From assembly GCA_004558825.1 (NCBI GenBank), contig SFDB01000002.1:124001-188000 (forward strand): a DNA stretch of 64,000 bases, read 5' to 3'. Each line of letters opens with the position of its first letter. Within the stretch, counting starts at the first letter, position 1. Below the pieces are notes generated by a model, which saw only the letters and a program-made list of their open reading frames with translations, had not been told where the DNA came from and did not search any database. The translations under genes were made by a program, and so were the position numbers. The stretch is from Clostridiales bacterium. GTDB lineage: Bacteria > Bacillota > Clostridia > Christensenellales > CAG-138. Shown here one piece after another: positions 24,903 to 33,118 of the stretch.

Positions 24903-25814
24903 GTGAAAAAGAGCCGTATGCGCATTGAGTCGTCTGCTGTCGGCGAAAACATAAGCGTTGTTTTATGGGAATGCGAAAATCCAAGGGGTGTGGTGCAGAT
25001 AGTTCACGGGATGAGTGAGCATATCGAGCGATACGATGATTTTGCGTCTTTTTTGACGGATAACGGATATTGTGTTATCGGTCATGACCATTTGGGGCAC
25101 GGCAGCACCATGCGCGACGCAAAGCACGAAGGTTTTTTTGCCGAGGCGAACGGTTGGGACAGACTTGTTGAGGATGTGAAGCGCGTGCATGATGTGGCGG
25201 AGGAAAAGTTTGGAAAAGTTCCGTACATTGTTTTTGGGCACAGCATGGGTTCGTTCGTTGCGCGGACATACGCTTCGCGCTGCGGCGATGCGAATGCGTT
25301 TGTGTTTTCGGGTACGGCGGGCAGGAATCCTGCGCTTCCGATAGCAAAGATTCTTGTAAAGTCACAAATAAGGAAACATGGCCTATACGCGAAGGGAGAT
25401 TTTTTGAACGGGATGGCGTTCGGTTCATACTGTAAACGGATAAAAGATTCAAAGAGTCCGTACGCCTGGCTGTCACGCGATAAGGAAGCGGTCGAAAAAT
25501 ACGAAAACGACCCGCTCTGCGGCTTTGTATTCACAAACGCGGGATTCCGCGATCTTTTTGACGGTATTGGAGAAATCAGCGCAAAAGAATGGGCGGGCAA
25601 GGTCCCGAATGTGCCTATACTGTTAATAGCAGGAACAGGCGACCCTGTCGGAAATTATGGGAAAGGCGTTAAAGAGGTGTCGAAAAAGCTCAAAGACACA
25701 GGACATGATGTTACCTTGAAGCTTTATGATAAAGCGCGCCACGAAGTAATTAACGAGATAAACCGGCAAGAAGTATTTGCAGACGTATTGAACTTCATTG
25801 AAGGTATAGGCTGA
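24903..25814 (+). CDS. Monoacylglycerol lipase-like alpha/beta hydrolase
   Basis: 303 residues from GTG 24903, 8 bases after GGAGG; the in-frame GTG 24894 is inside the ribosome site. Elements: QIVHGMSEHIERYDDFASFL near the N-terminus, GHDHLGHG, nucleophile elbow FGHSMGSFVAR, acid in AGTGDPVGN and His in DKARHEVINE. This is the lysophospholipase/monoacylglycerol-lipase family (PF12146-like). No signal peptide; cytosolic. Its stop overlaps the start of the uracil-DNA glycosylase by one base, so they are co-transcribed. Substrate unknown. Confidence 0.88.
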   Translation: MKKSRMRIESSAVGENISVVLWECENPRGVVQIVHGMSEHIERYDDFASFLTDNGYCVIGHDHLGHGSTMRDAKHEGFFAEANGWDRLVEDVKRVHDVAEEKFGKVPYIVFGHSMGSFVARTYASRCGDANAFVFSGTAGRNPALPIAKILVKSQIRKHGLYAKGDFLNGMAFGSYCKRIKDSKSPYAWLSRDKEAVEKYENDPLCGFVFTNAGFRDLFDGIGEISAKEWAGKVPNVPILLIAGTGDPVGNYGKGVKEVSKKLKDTGHDVTLKLYDKARHEVINEINRQEVFADVLNFIEGIG

Positions 25815-26413
25815 TGCATTGCGACTGGCATGAGCTTTATGCAAAAGCGCATATATGCCAATTATGCGGTCTTTGTACAACGCGCACAAATGTCGTAATA
25901 GGTGATGGGAATCCAAGGGCGCGCATAATGCTTGTGGGCGAAGGGCCGGGGCGAGATGAAGATGTGCAGGGTATTCCTTTTGTCGGCGCTGCCGGGAAGC
26001 TGCTTAACAAGATGCTTGCGGCGATCAATTTGACGCGCGATGATGTTTATATAGCGAATATAGTGAAATGCCGTCCACCCAATAACAGGACGCCTACCGA
26101 CGAAGAAGCGATTGCGTGCCTGCCTTACCTGCGCGAGCAGTTTGTCCTTGTTCGTCCGCAGATAATCGTATGCCTCGGCGCTACGGCAGCGAGGTACATA
26201 TGCGGCCCTCAAACGCGCATAACAAGGGACAGGGGAAAGTGGATATGCAAAAGCGGAGTACATATAATCGCGACGTATCATCCTGCGGCGCTCCTTAGGG
26301 ATGAATCGAAAAAGTACGACGCATGGACGGATATGAAGTCGATACGCGCAAAGTATAATGAAATATATTCAAAAAGCGATACTCAGGCATTGATGACGGA
26401 CGACAAAACATAG
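25814..26413 (+). CDS. Uracil-DNA glycosylase, family 4 (Fe-S)
   Basis: 199 residues. The N-terminus has CQLCGLCTTRTNVV, two of the four Fe-S ligands; the others are in VKCRPPNNR and EAIACLP. Motif GEGPGRDEDVQGIPFVG corresponds to motif 1 (GEAPG-like) and TYHPAALLRD to motif 2. The family removes uracil from DNA and starts base-excision repair. The start ATG shares a base with the preceding stop. Distinction from family 5 rests on motif 1 and the 4-Cys pattern. Confidence 0.9.
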   Translation: MHCDWHELYAKAHICQLCGLCTTRTNVVIGDGNPRARIMLVGEGPGRDEDVQGIPFVGAAGKLLNKMLAAINLTRDDVYIANIVKCRPPNNRTPTDEEAIACLPYLREQFVLVRPQIIVCLGATAARYICGPQTRITRDRGKWICKSGVHIIATYHPAALLRDESKKYDAWTDMKSIRAKYNEIYSKSDTQALMTDDKT

Positions 26414-26453
26414 ATGCCTGCAAAGGAATCTTATACCGCCGTGATGCAAGCGG

Positions 26454-26482
26454 TTGACAATTTGCGTGAAAAAGTATAGCAT
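26454..26482 (+). promoter_or_regulatory. Promoter of the glycosyltransferase pair
   Basis: TTGACA (26454-26459), 17-base spacer, TAGCAT (26477-26482). A start near 26489 would exclude translation starts at 26491 or before. Confidence 0.45.
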
Positions 26483-26604
26483 ACGTTATATTGGTTCGAA
26501 TCCTGACGAATATGCGTTCAAGGCCTTACGGAAAGCACGCGTATGCGGAACGGACGCAGTATTCGAATGATTCGGCCGATATTAGTGGATTGCCAAAGAA
26601 TGAA

Positions 26605-27600
26605 ATGAAGTTTTCGGTTATCGTGCCGGTATACAATGCCGAATCAACCTTAACACGCTGCCTTGACAGCTTGCTTGAACAAGAGTTTTCTTCGTTCGAG
26701 CTGCTTCTTATAAACGACGGATCGACTGACGGCAGCGGATGCATCTGCAAGGAATATGCTGCAAAACACAACGAAATAGTCTATTTCGAACAACCGAACA
26801 GAGGCGCCTCTGCGGCAAGAAATCTCGGGCTCGACAACGCGAAAGGCCGTTATATAGTCTTTGTTGACAGCGACGACTATGTTCTCGACGGCTATTTTGA
26901 AACACTTGAGCGCTATCTCGACGAAAAATGCCAACTGCTGATTTTTGAGAGCGAGTTTGAGGGAGTGAACCTGAAAAGCAAATGCAGGCGGACGCTGCGC
27001 GGTACGGCAGATCGCAACGAGACGGTCAGATTTCTTGTTAAAGCGCTCAGAAAGCAGCAATTGAACGCCGTCTGGAATAAAGTGTACTTAAACGATATTA
27101 TAAAAAAAGCGCACCTGCGTTTTGATGAAAGGCTGAGAGTAGGCGAGGACAAGGTGTTTGTGGTGCGCTATTGCCAAGAGGTATCATGCCTTTTGACAAT
27201 AAAAGACGCGCTTTACGTTATGACTTTTGATTCGGCGGAGTCACTTACAAGAAAGCCGCGGGAGGACCTTGCGGACAACATTTTGCTCGAGCACAGGCTT
27301 ATATTTGAAACGATAGATAATTCGGAGCTTTCAGATAATCAAAAGAGGGCGTACATGGCTGCTGCGGAGTATTCCTTTTGGCGCAGCGCATACACTGTTG
27401 CCGCGTCGTTGAGAAGAACGCAGCATATCGGAAAAGAACGATCTGCGTTGACGGGCGACATATGCAAAATGTATGCGGCGGAAGGAAAAGAGCGGAAGCA
27501 CACGCTTAAAAACCGAGTCTTGTCGATACCTGTAGTTCATGAAATGACACGATTTATAGACTGCATGGTGACCGTTTGCTGCAAAATAAACTACAGATAG
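26605..27600 (+). CDS. Family 2 glycosyltransferase
   Basis: 331 residues from ATG 26605. GT-A fold: MKFSVIVPVYNAESTLTRCL at the very start, LLINDGSTDGS (UDP-sugar binding), PNRGASAARNLGL, and the metal-binding FVDSDDYVL. The C-terminal half is an alpha-helical region without recognised motifs. It transfers a sugar from a nucleotide donor, probably to a surface polysaccharide or teichoic acid acceptor. In-frame starts exist at 26491 and 26512, but their extra residues look non-homologous and lack a ribosome site; the chosen start also has a poor site (AAAGAATGA). It overlaps no neighbour; the next gene starts 17 bases later. Confidence 0.85.
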   Translation: MKFSVIVPVYNAESTLTRCLDSLLEQEFSSFELLLINDGSTDGSGCICKEYAAKHNEIVYFEQPNRGASAARNLGLDNAKGRYIVFVDSDDYVLDGYFETLERYLDEKCQLLIFESEFEGVNLKSKCRRTLRGTADRNETVRFLVKALRKQQLNAVWNKVYLNDIIKKAHLRFDERLRVGEDKVFVVRYCQEVSCLLTIKDALYVMTFDSAESLTRKPREDLADNILLEHRLIFETIDNSELSDNQKRAYMAAAEYSFWRSAYTVAASLRRTQHIGKERSALTGDICKMYAAEGKERKHTLKNRVLSIPVVHEMTRFIDCMVTVCCKINYR

Positions 27601-27617
27601 CTAAAAGGAAGTGCAAT

Positions 27618-28541
27618 ATGGAAGAGAGCGAAAAAACGCGCGGGTTCGTTACGATAGCCACCGGCAAAGAGATGTATTATCGAATGGCGCAAAGGCTTTT
27701 ATGGTCATATCGCATGTTTGCAAAACAGCCTATGAAGTTTGCACTTGTGTGCGACCGCGAGAACAAGTATACGGAAGAGTTCGATGAAGTAATAATCATA
27801 GACAATCCCGCGCGAAGCTACATGGATAAGCTTCGTCTTTACGAAGTGATGCCGTTTGACGAAACAATATATATAGAGGCCGACTGCCTTATATATGATG
27901 ATATAAATCGCTGGTGGGGAATATTCGAAAACGGCAGCGATTTTGCTCCGTTTGGCTGTATATGGAACGACTTGACCGTTGCAAAGGGATGGTATATACC
28001 AAGCGGAATGAAGGAGTTCGAATCGGATATCGAATACGTCATAAGCATGAATGGCGGCGTATACTTTATGCGCAAAACTCAGACGTGCGAAAGGGTGTTT
28101 GAGGTCGCAAAGTATTGTACAGAACACTACGGCGACTACGCGTTCCGCATATTCAAGGAGCCGGCGGATGAGCCTGTATTCGCGCTCGGGATGGCTGTAA
28201 ATAAGTGCCGTCCAGCAGATTACGACGAGATGCTTATCGCTCCGAACTCAAGGTTCCTTGATGCGGACATCTCAAAGGGCAGGGCGCGATTTACGCGCGG
28301 CGGAAAAACGCTTGATTACAGAATAATACATTGGGGAAGCTATAATACGGAGCTCGCAAGATATCGATACGAAGCCGAACGGCTCGAACGCGCCGTTAAG
28401 GGCAAAACGGACGGAATAATATATAAGCTTTTCTACGAGAAAGGGCTGAGATATCCGTTCCTCTGCATTGGAAACGCTGCGGCGTTTGCTCGCAGGGTAA
28501 AGAGGAAACTCTGCAAAATGATTCGTTCGGCACGCCGCTGA
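27618..28541 (+). CDS. Glycosyltransferase-like protein (GT8-type fold)
   Basis: 307 residues from ATG 27618 behind AAAGGAAG. RGFVTIATGKEMYYRMAQRL opens a Rossmann-like fold; SYMDKLRLYEVMPFDETIYIEADCLIYDDI contains the metal-binding 'ADC' equivalent of the DxD motif; HWGSYN near residue 250 resembles the second-site motif. This pattern resembles glycogenin/GT8-like transferases, but I cannot assign a substrate. It is paired with the family 2 enzyme upstream, so a short surface-glycan step is likely. The far C-terminus is basic and hydrophobic, perhaps a membrane-associated helix. Confidence 0.72.
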   Translation: MEESEKTRGFVTIATGKEMYYRMAQRLLWSYRMFAKQPMKFALVCDRENKYTEEFDEVIIIDNPARSYMDKLRLYEVMPFDETIYIEADCLIYDDINRWWGIFENGSDFAPFGCIWNDLTVAKGWYIPSGMKEFESDIEYVISMNGGVYFMRKTQTCERVFEVAKYCTEHYGDYAFRIFKEPADEPVFALGMAVNKCRPADYDEMLIAPNSRFLDADISKGRARFTRGGKTLDYRIIHWGSYNTELARYRYEAERLERAVKGKTDGIIYKLFYEKGLRYPFLCIGNAAAFARRVKRKLCKMIRSARR

Positions 28542-28580
28542 AAAAACACTTGAGCGGATGATAAATCAAAATGAAAACTG

Positions 28581-28610
28581 TTGCAATATGCGAACCGAAT
28601 ATGGTATAAT
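28581..28610 (+). promoter_or_regulatory. Promoter of pheST
   Basis: TTGCAA (28581-28586), 18-base spacer, TATAAT (28605-28610). Transcription would start near 28617, at the base of the T-box leader. Confidence 0.65.
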
Positions 28611-28616
28611 CCGCGC

Positions 28617-28880
28617 GAATACAATGCGTTGAGTGGGAAAAGCCCTGTTATACGCGCCGAAAGAGAGGTTCGACGTAGGCTGAAAGCGAGCCGCGCTAAG
28701 ACTTGGCAGCGTTCTCCCATGAAGCAGCGTCGGTGAAGCCATTATTTTCGGTGTGTAGTCGGCGTCGGGTCAAGCCCGATACAGCTTGATAGAGGTTTCG
28801 CCGCGGCGAAATGAATTTGGGTGGTACCACGAGATCTAAGCGCGCTCGTCCCTTGGGGATGAATGCGCTTTTACTTATTT
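28617..28880 (+). promoter_or_regulatory. T-box leader (phenylalanine) of pheST
   Basis: A classical T-box antitermination leader. The conserved T-box sequence AATTTGGGTGGTACCACG is at 28814-28831. Stem I holds the distal AGAGAGGT and GCTGAAAG segments and the 3' side GCAGCGTTCTCCC, where TTC (28712-28714) is the probable Phe specifier codon. The terminator that competes with the T-box antiterminator pairs AGCGC (28839-28843) with GCGCTTTT (28865-28872) around CCC-TTG-GGG. Uncharged tRNA-Phe should pair with TTC and with the T-box bulge and allow readthrough into pheS. Confidence 0.92.
28839..28872 (+). terminator. T-box terminator before pheS
   Basis: AGCGC...TCGTCCC, loop TTG, GGGATGA...GCGC followed by TTTT. 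It is the alternative partner of the antiterminator formed by the T-box sequence. Confidence 0.85.
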
Positions 28881-28897
28881 TTGGAGGTGCTGGATAA

Positions 28898-29920
28898 ATG
28901 ATCCACAGTCTTGAGGAAATCAAGAAAAACATGCTAATAAAGCTTGACACTATCGAAAACGGAGCGGAGCTTGAAGAATGGTATGTATCCGTTCTCGGGA
29001 GGAGCGGTTCGCTTACATCGATACTGCGCGGAATGGCCGGTCTGTCTAAGGAGGAGCGCGCCGCGATGGGTAAAAGCGCGAACCTCGTAAAGCAGGAGCT
29101 TGAAGCACGATTTGCTGAGCGCAAGGCGAAAGTTGATGAATACATGCAGGAGATGCGCTTTAAGAAGGAAGCGATTGATGTAACGGAGCCGGGTAAGCGC
29201 GACGTCCCGCTCGGCAGACTTCATCCGCTTACGCAGGTTTATCGTGAGATAAGAGACGCGCTTGTCGGTATGGGATTTACAACGTTTGATGGACCCGAAA
29301 TAGAATATGATGATTATAACTTTACAAAGCTGAATCTCCCGAAGGACCACCCTGCGAGAGATATGCAGGATACGTTTTATATAAACGAAAACGTGGTTCT
29401 CCGTACGCACACGACTCCTTGCGAGGCACGGGCCCTAATGACGCTTGAACCGCCGTTCAGGCTTGCGATACCGGGAAGGGTATTCAGGGTGGACGAGGTT
29501 GACGCGAGTCACAGCCCTGTGTTTATGCAGCTTGAAGGGCTTGTAGTGGACAAAAACATTTCGTTTGGGGATCTGAAGGGAACTGTTTCGGCGTTCATAA
29601 ACGCCGTGTTCGGAAGCGAAGTAAAAACACGCTTCAGGCCGAGCTACTTTCCGTTTACGGAACCGTCGGCAGAGGTGGACATGTCCTGCACGATTTGCGG
29701 CGGCAAGGGATGCAGGGTATGCAAAGGAACCGGATGGCTTGAGATACTCGGCTGCGGTATAACAAACCCGCACGAGCTTGAGAACTGCGGGCTTGATCCG
29801 AAAGAATGGAATGCTTTTGCGTTCGGCGTAGGCGTTGATAGGGTGGCAAGCCTCAAATACGGCATATCCGATATAAGGCTCCAGTACGAAAATGACGCAC
29901 GCTTCCTGAAGCAGTTCTGA
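28898..29920 (+). CDS. pheS: Phenylalanyl-tRNA synthetase alpha subunit
   Basis: 340 residues, the common length. A helical N-terminal arm (1-90) leads into the class II catalytic core: GRLHPLTQVYREI, motif 1, FDGPEIEYDDYNFTKLNLP, then LRTHTTPCEAR, FRVDEVDASHSPVFMQLEG (motif 2), and GVGVDRVASLKYGISDIR (motif 3). The core also has the Cys cluster CTICGGKGCRVCKGTGW seen in PheS. It forms a heterotetramer with PheT. Ribosome site GGAGGTGC; expression is under the upstream T-box. Confidence 0.97.
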   Translation: MIHSLEEIKKNMLIKLDTIENGAELEEWYVSVLGRSGSLTSILRGMAGLSKEERAAMGKSANLVKQELEARFAERKAKVDEYMQEMRFKKEAIDVTEPGKRDVPLGRLHPLTQVYREIRDALVGMGFTTFDGPEIEYDDYNFTKLNLPKDHPARDMQDTFYINENVVLRTHTTPCEARALMTLEPPFRLAIPGRVFRVDEVDASHSPVFMQLEGLVVDKNISFGDLKGTVSAFINAVFGSEVKTRFRPSYFPFTEPSAEVDMSCTICGGKGCRVCKGTGWLEILGCGITNPHELENCGLDPKEWNAFAFGVGVDRVASLKYGISDIRLQYENDARFLKQF

Positions 29921-29938
29921 TAAGGAGGTACAAACGAT

Positions 29939-32335
29939 ATGAAATTACCGCTTAAATGGTTGAAAGAATATGTTGACTACAATGTAACGAACGAGGAGTT
30001 CGTCGAGCTTTTGATGAAGCGAGGCTTTGAGACGGCAGAGGTGGCCGACGAAATGCCGGGCATAAAGAACGTTGTCGTTTGCACGATAAAATCAATAATA
30101 CCTCATCCCGACGCAAAAAAGCTCAGAATATGCTCGGTTGACATAGGCGAGAAATTGCCCCTTCAAATCGTTACAAATTCGCAGCGCGTGTTTGAGGGCG
30201 CACAGGTACCCGTAGCGCTTTGCGGGGCGACGCTTGCGGACGGAATGGAAATAAGGCCGACTTCGCTGCGCGGCGTAGAAAGCTTTGGCATGTTCTGCGG
30301 CGGTCGTGAGCTCGGACTTACCGACGCCGATTATCCCGGGGCGGGAATTGACGAAGTGCTTGTATTCAATGAGCCTCATATAAACGGTCAGCGCGTACAG
30401 GAGGCATTCGATCTCGATTCGGTTATTTTTGATATTGAGCTTACGCCGAACAGAGCCGATTGCCAGAGTATAATCGGCATGTGTCGTGAAGCGGCGTCGG
30501 CGCTCGGTCAGGAATTCAAAGAGCCGTCGATAAGAGAAATCGAGGGCGAAGGCAGCATAGACGAGCTTGCCGCCGTGACAGTCGAGAATAACGAGCTTTG
30601 CCCGCGGTACTGCGCAAGGGTTATGACGGATATAAAGATAGAGCCGTCGCCCGCCTGGATGCAGAAGCGATTGAGGAGCGTAGGCTTGAGACCGATAAAC
30701 AACATAGTGGATATCACAAACTATGTGCTTATCGAGTACGGCCATCCCATGCATGCGTTCGATCTTGCGTGCGTAAAGGATGGACACATTGTGGTAAGAA
30801 ATGCTCATGAGGGAGAAAAGGTTAGAACGCTTGACGGAGCGCTCCGCGACGTTACGGACGATATGCTCCTTATAGCGGATCCCGAGAAGGGCGTAGGCAT
30901 TGCGGGCGTAATGGGCGGCGAAAACTCAGAAATAACGAACGAAACGAGAACGGTGCTGTTTGAATCTGCGGTATTCAAGGGCAGCAATATCCGCTCGACG
31001 TCGCGAAAGCTCAGGCATTCGACGGACGCTTCGGCGCGCTTCTCAAAGGGGGTTGAGCCTGTGAACGCGATGCTTGCGCTCAAGCGTGCAATAGAGCTTG
31101 TAGACGAGCTTGGCGCGGGCAAGGTTGTAGGCGGAACGATTGATGTTTGCAGCGCCGATATTTCTCAGCGCGTTATTAACGTCGACTGGCGTCATGTCAA
31201 CAAAATAATCAACCTTGACCTTACGCCTGAAAAAATGCTTCAGATGCTTGGAACGATAGGCATTTGCGGAACCTTGAACGGCGAAAGGCTGAAGATTGGT
31301 GTGCCGCATTTCAGGACAGATATCGAGAGCGGCATAGAGGCTGACTGGGATATAGCCGAGGAAATTGCACGTCTATACGGCTATGAACCTATAAAACCGA
31401 CGCTTATGCGCGGCGAAACATTTGTGGGCAAGGTGGGACCGCTTTTCGCGTTTGAAGACAAGATTAAGGATCTGCTCGTATCCTTGGGTGCATATGAAAT
31501 GTACAGCTACAATTTCACGAGTCCGCAGGACGTTGCGGCGCTCAGGCTCGATGAGAACGACGAAAGGCGCAGGAACGTAAAAATACTTAATCCGTTCGGC
31601 GAAGAACAGAGCCTTATGCGTACGACACTTATAAGCGGAATACTGAAAGCTCTTGCGCTTAACCTTAACAAAAAGACGGGCCACGGCAGGTTCTTTGAGG
31701 TAGGCAATATCCATATAGACAACGAGATACTGCCCGAGCAGCGTAAAATGATAGGTATAGCTTACTTTGGCGAAAAAGAGGACTTCTTCACGCTCAAAGG
31801 TACTGTCGAGACACTTATGGAACGCGTGGGCATAAGAAACGTGTCATATGCTGCGGGCGGCGGAGAATACTTCCAGCCGGGGCAAAAGGCGGTAGTACTG
31901 TCGGACGGCGAAGTCATAGGCGAAATGGGCGCGATACATCCAAACCTTTTGAAGTATTTCGGCATTCCCGTTAAGGCGTATGTCGCGGAGCTCAATTTTG
32001 ACAGGATAGCGAAGCTCAAAAACGAGCGCAGAACATATGCACCGATACCGCGCTACCCCGTTGTCTCAAGGGACATAGCCATAGTTGTTGATGAAGATGT
32101 TTTGGCGGCCGATGTTGCAAATACGATAGCGCATACGGAGGCGAACGTTTTAATTGAAAACGTTGAGCTCTTCGACGTATATCGCGGTGCTGGAATAGCC
32201 ATAGGCAAAAAGAGCATGGCGTATTCGTTTACGCTCCGTGCGGAGGATCATACGCTGTCCGACGATGAGATAACTGCGGCGATGAACGCGATAATAGACG
32301 GACTTTCAAAGGAGCTTGGAGCAAAGCTTAGATAA
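29939..32335 (+). CDS. pheT: Phenylalanyl-tRNA synthetase beta subunit
   Basis: 798 residues. Domains: N-terminal EMAP-like tRNA-binding region (VVVCTIKSIIPHPDAKKLRI), B3/B4 editing domain (around 200-400, SRKLRHSTDASARFSKGVEP), B5 (about 400-480), the catalytic-like core, and the C-terminal anticodon-binding FDX-ACB region (YAPIPRYPVVSRDIAIVVDE). Editing removes Tyr-tRNA-Phe. It follows pheS by 18 bases with AAGGAGG and ends before a terminator. Confidence 0.97.
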   Translation: MKLPLKWLKEYVDYNVTNEEFVELLMKRGFETAEVADEMPGIKNVVVCTIKSIIPHPDAKKLRICSVDIGEKLPLQIVTNSQRVFEGAQVPVALCGATLADGMEIRPTSLRGVESFGMFCGGRELGLTDADYPGAGIDEVLVFNEPHINGQRVQEAFDLDSVIFDIELTPNRADCQSIIGMCREAASALGQEFKEPSIREIEGEGSIDELAAVTVENNELCPRYCARVMTDIKIEPSPAWMQKRLRSVGLRPINNIVDITNYVLIEYGHPMHAFDLACVKDGHIVVRNAHEGEKVRTLDGALRDVTDDMLLIADPEKGVGIAGVMGGENSEITNETRTVLFESAVFKGSNIRSTSRKLRHSTDASARFSKGVEPVNAMLALKRAIELVDELGAGKVVGGTIDVCSADISQRVINVDWRHVNKIINLDLTPEKMLQMLGTIGICGTLNGERLKIGVPHFRTDIESGIEADWDIAEEIARLYGYEPIKPTLMRGETFVGKVGPLFAFEDKIKDLLVSLGAYEMYSYNFTSPQDVAALRLDENDERRRNVKILNPFGEEQSLMRTTLISGILKALALNLNKKTGHGRFFEVGNIHIDNEILPEQRKMIGIAYFGEKEDFFTLKGTVETLMERVGIRNVSYAAGGGEYFQPGQKAVVLSDGEVIGEMGAIHPNLLKYFGIPVKAYVAELNFDRIAKLKNERRTYAPIPRYPVVSRDIAIVVDEDVLAADVANTIAHTEANVLIENVELFDVYRGAGIAIGKKSMAYSFTLRAEDHTLSDDEITAAMNAIIDGLSKELGAKLR

Positions 32336-32352
32336 ATAAAAAGATTAGAAGC

Positions 32353-32388
32353 AAGGCGCTGACGCAGAGATGCGTCTGCGCCTTTTTT
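32353..32388 (+). terminator. Terminator after pheT
   Basis: AGGCGC (32354-32359) pairs with GCGCCT, with an inner ACGCA/TGCGT stem, followed by TTTTTT ending at 32388. It insulates pheST from the sporulation genes. Confidence 0.85.
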
Positions 32389-32404
32389 GAGTAATATTTA
32401 CATA

Positions 32405-32433
32405 CAATACGGCGCGCGTTTAGGGCATACTAA
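32405..32433 (+). promoter_or_regulatory. Candidate sporulation-sigma promoter
   Basis: CATACTAA at 32426-32433, with CAATACG (32405-32411) 14 bases upstream, loosely fits a sigma-E promoter (KMATATT-N14-CATACAMT). The string CATACTA also fits a sigma-G -10, and a perfect CATACAAT is present at 32401-32408 without a matching -35. Position before the spoIIIA region supports the idea; the match is partial. Confidence 0.3.
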
Positions 32434-32454
32434 ACCGTAAATGAGGTGCGTTTT

Positions 32455-33021
32455 ATGAGTATAGAAGCATTGATGCTTGTATGCACGGCGATATTGACGG
32501 CGTTTGGTGTGCTTGATTCTGCGCTTCGAAGCTTCAAAATGTCACGGTTCGCCGTAATTATGTTTTCGCTGACGATGCTTGCGCTAAAGCAGTTTACGCT
32601 GTCGCCGGTTCACGAGATAACCATAAACATGGCTGCGGCGGTTATGCCGTTTTTGTTCTTGCGCCGCGAAAAACCGAAAGCGTTTTTTTTGAGGGGGTTC
32701 TTTACGGTTGTGTACGTTGCGGGACTTGCGGGAGTCAGACGTATAGGCATTGGCGTCAGCGAACAAATATGGATAGCGGTGGCGGCATCAATTGCCGCGG
32801 CATCGTTTAATATGAAAATTAGGGCGGGTCTTCTTACGGCGTCGTGCGCCCCGCTTTTTGCGTCGATGGCCGTCAGCTGCGCAGAGCTTGTTTCGAGCGG
32901 CTATACTACCCTTGAGTTCGGAACGGTTGAAATTGAGCTTCAACTTACGGGGATTATATCGGTATTTTTGTTTACCCGGATGCGCGCGCTTATTGTGCGC
33001 TTAAAAACAGCGCGCGTATGA
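32455..33021 (+). CDS. Small multi-spanning membrane protein, unknown function
   Basis: 188 residues from ATG 32455, 8 bases after GAGG. It is almost wholly hydrophobic with about five or six predicted helices (starts near 4, 32, 52, 80, 100 and 125) and short basic loops (RREKPKAFFLRG). I do not recognise the family. It lies between the pheT terminator and spoIIIAA, 97 bases upstream of the latter, and candidate sporulation-type promoters precede both it and the spoIIIA operon. A role in sporulation is suggested by position only. Confidence 0.7.
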   Translation: MSIEALMLVCTAILTAFGVLDSALRSFKMSRFAVIMFSLTMLALKQFTLSPVHEITINMAAAVMPFLFLRREKPKAFFLRGFFTVVYVAGLAGVRRIGIGVSEQIWIAVAASIAAASFNMKIRAGLLTASCAPLFASMAVSCAELVSSGYTTLEFGTVEIELQLTGIISVFLFTRMRALIVRLKTARV

Positions 33022-33060
33022 ACGACGCATGAATTGATTTTGCACGTTATAAACAAGCTG

Positions 33061-33089
33061 TCATTATAAATTGTACATGCTCATATCTA
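33061..33089 (+). promoter_or_regulatory. Candidate sigma-E promoter of the spoIIIA operon
   Basis: TCATTAT (33061-33067), a spacer of exactly 14 bases and CATATCTA (33082-33089). The -35 matches 5 of 7 positions, the -10 only its CATA core. The spoIIIA operon is sigma-E dependent in Bacillus, which makes the site plausible. Confidence 0.35.
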
Positions 33090-33118
33090 TAGTTTAGAAA
33101 ACGTTTGAGGTGATTGAG

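Noticed and set aside
26414..26479. A 21-codon ORF (MPAKESYTAV...) directly after the glycosylase stop
   Set aside because: No ribosome site and it covers the -35 region of the next promoter; probably chance.
26488..26500. GGTTCGAATCC, a tRNA T-loop-like string
   Set aside because: The flanking bases do not form a 5-bp T stem, and no cloverleaf or acceptor stem can be drawn upstream.
26466..26570. A 34-codon frame (start GTG, KKYSIRYIGSNPDEYAFKAL...) between the glycosylase and glycosyltransferase genes
   Set aside because: It has no ribosome site, overlaps the promoter at 26454-26482 and ends without a partner. It may be a gene remnant, but I cannot support it.
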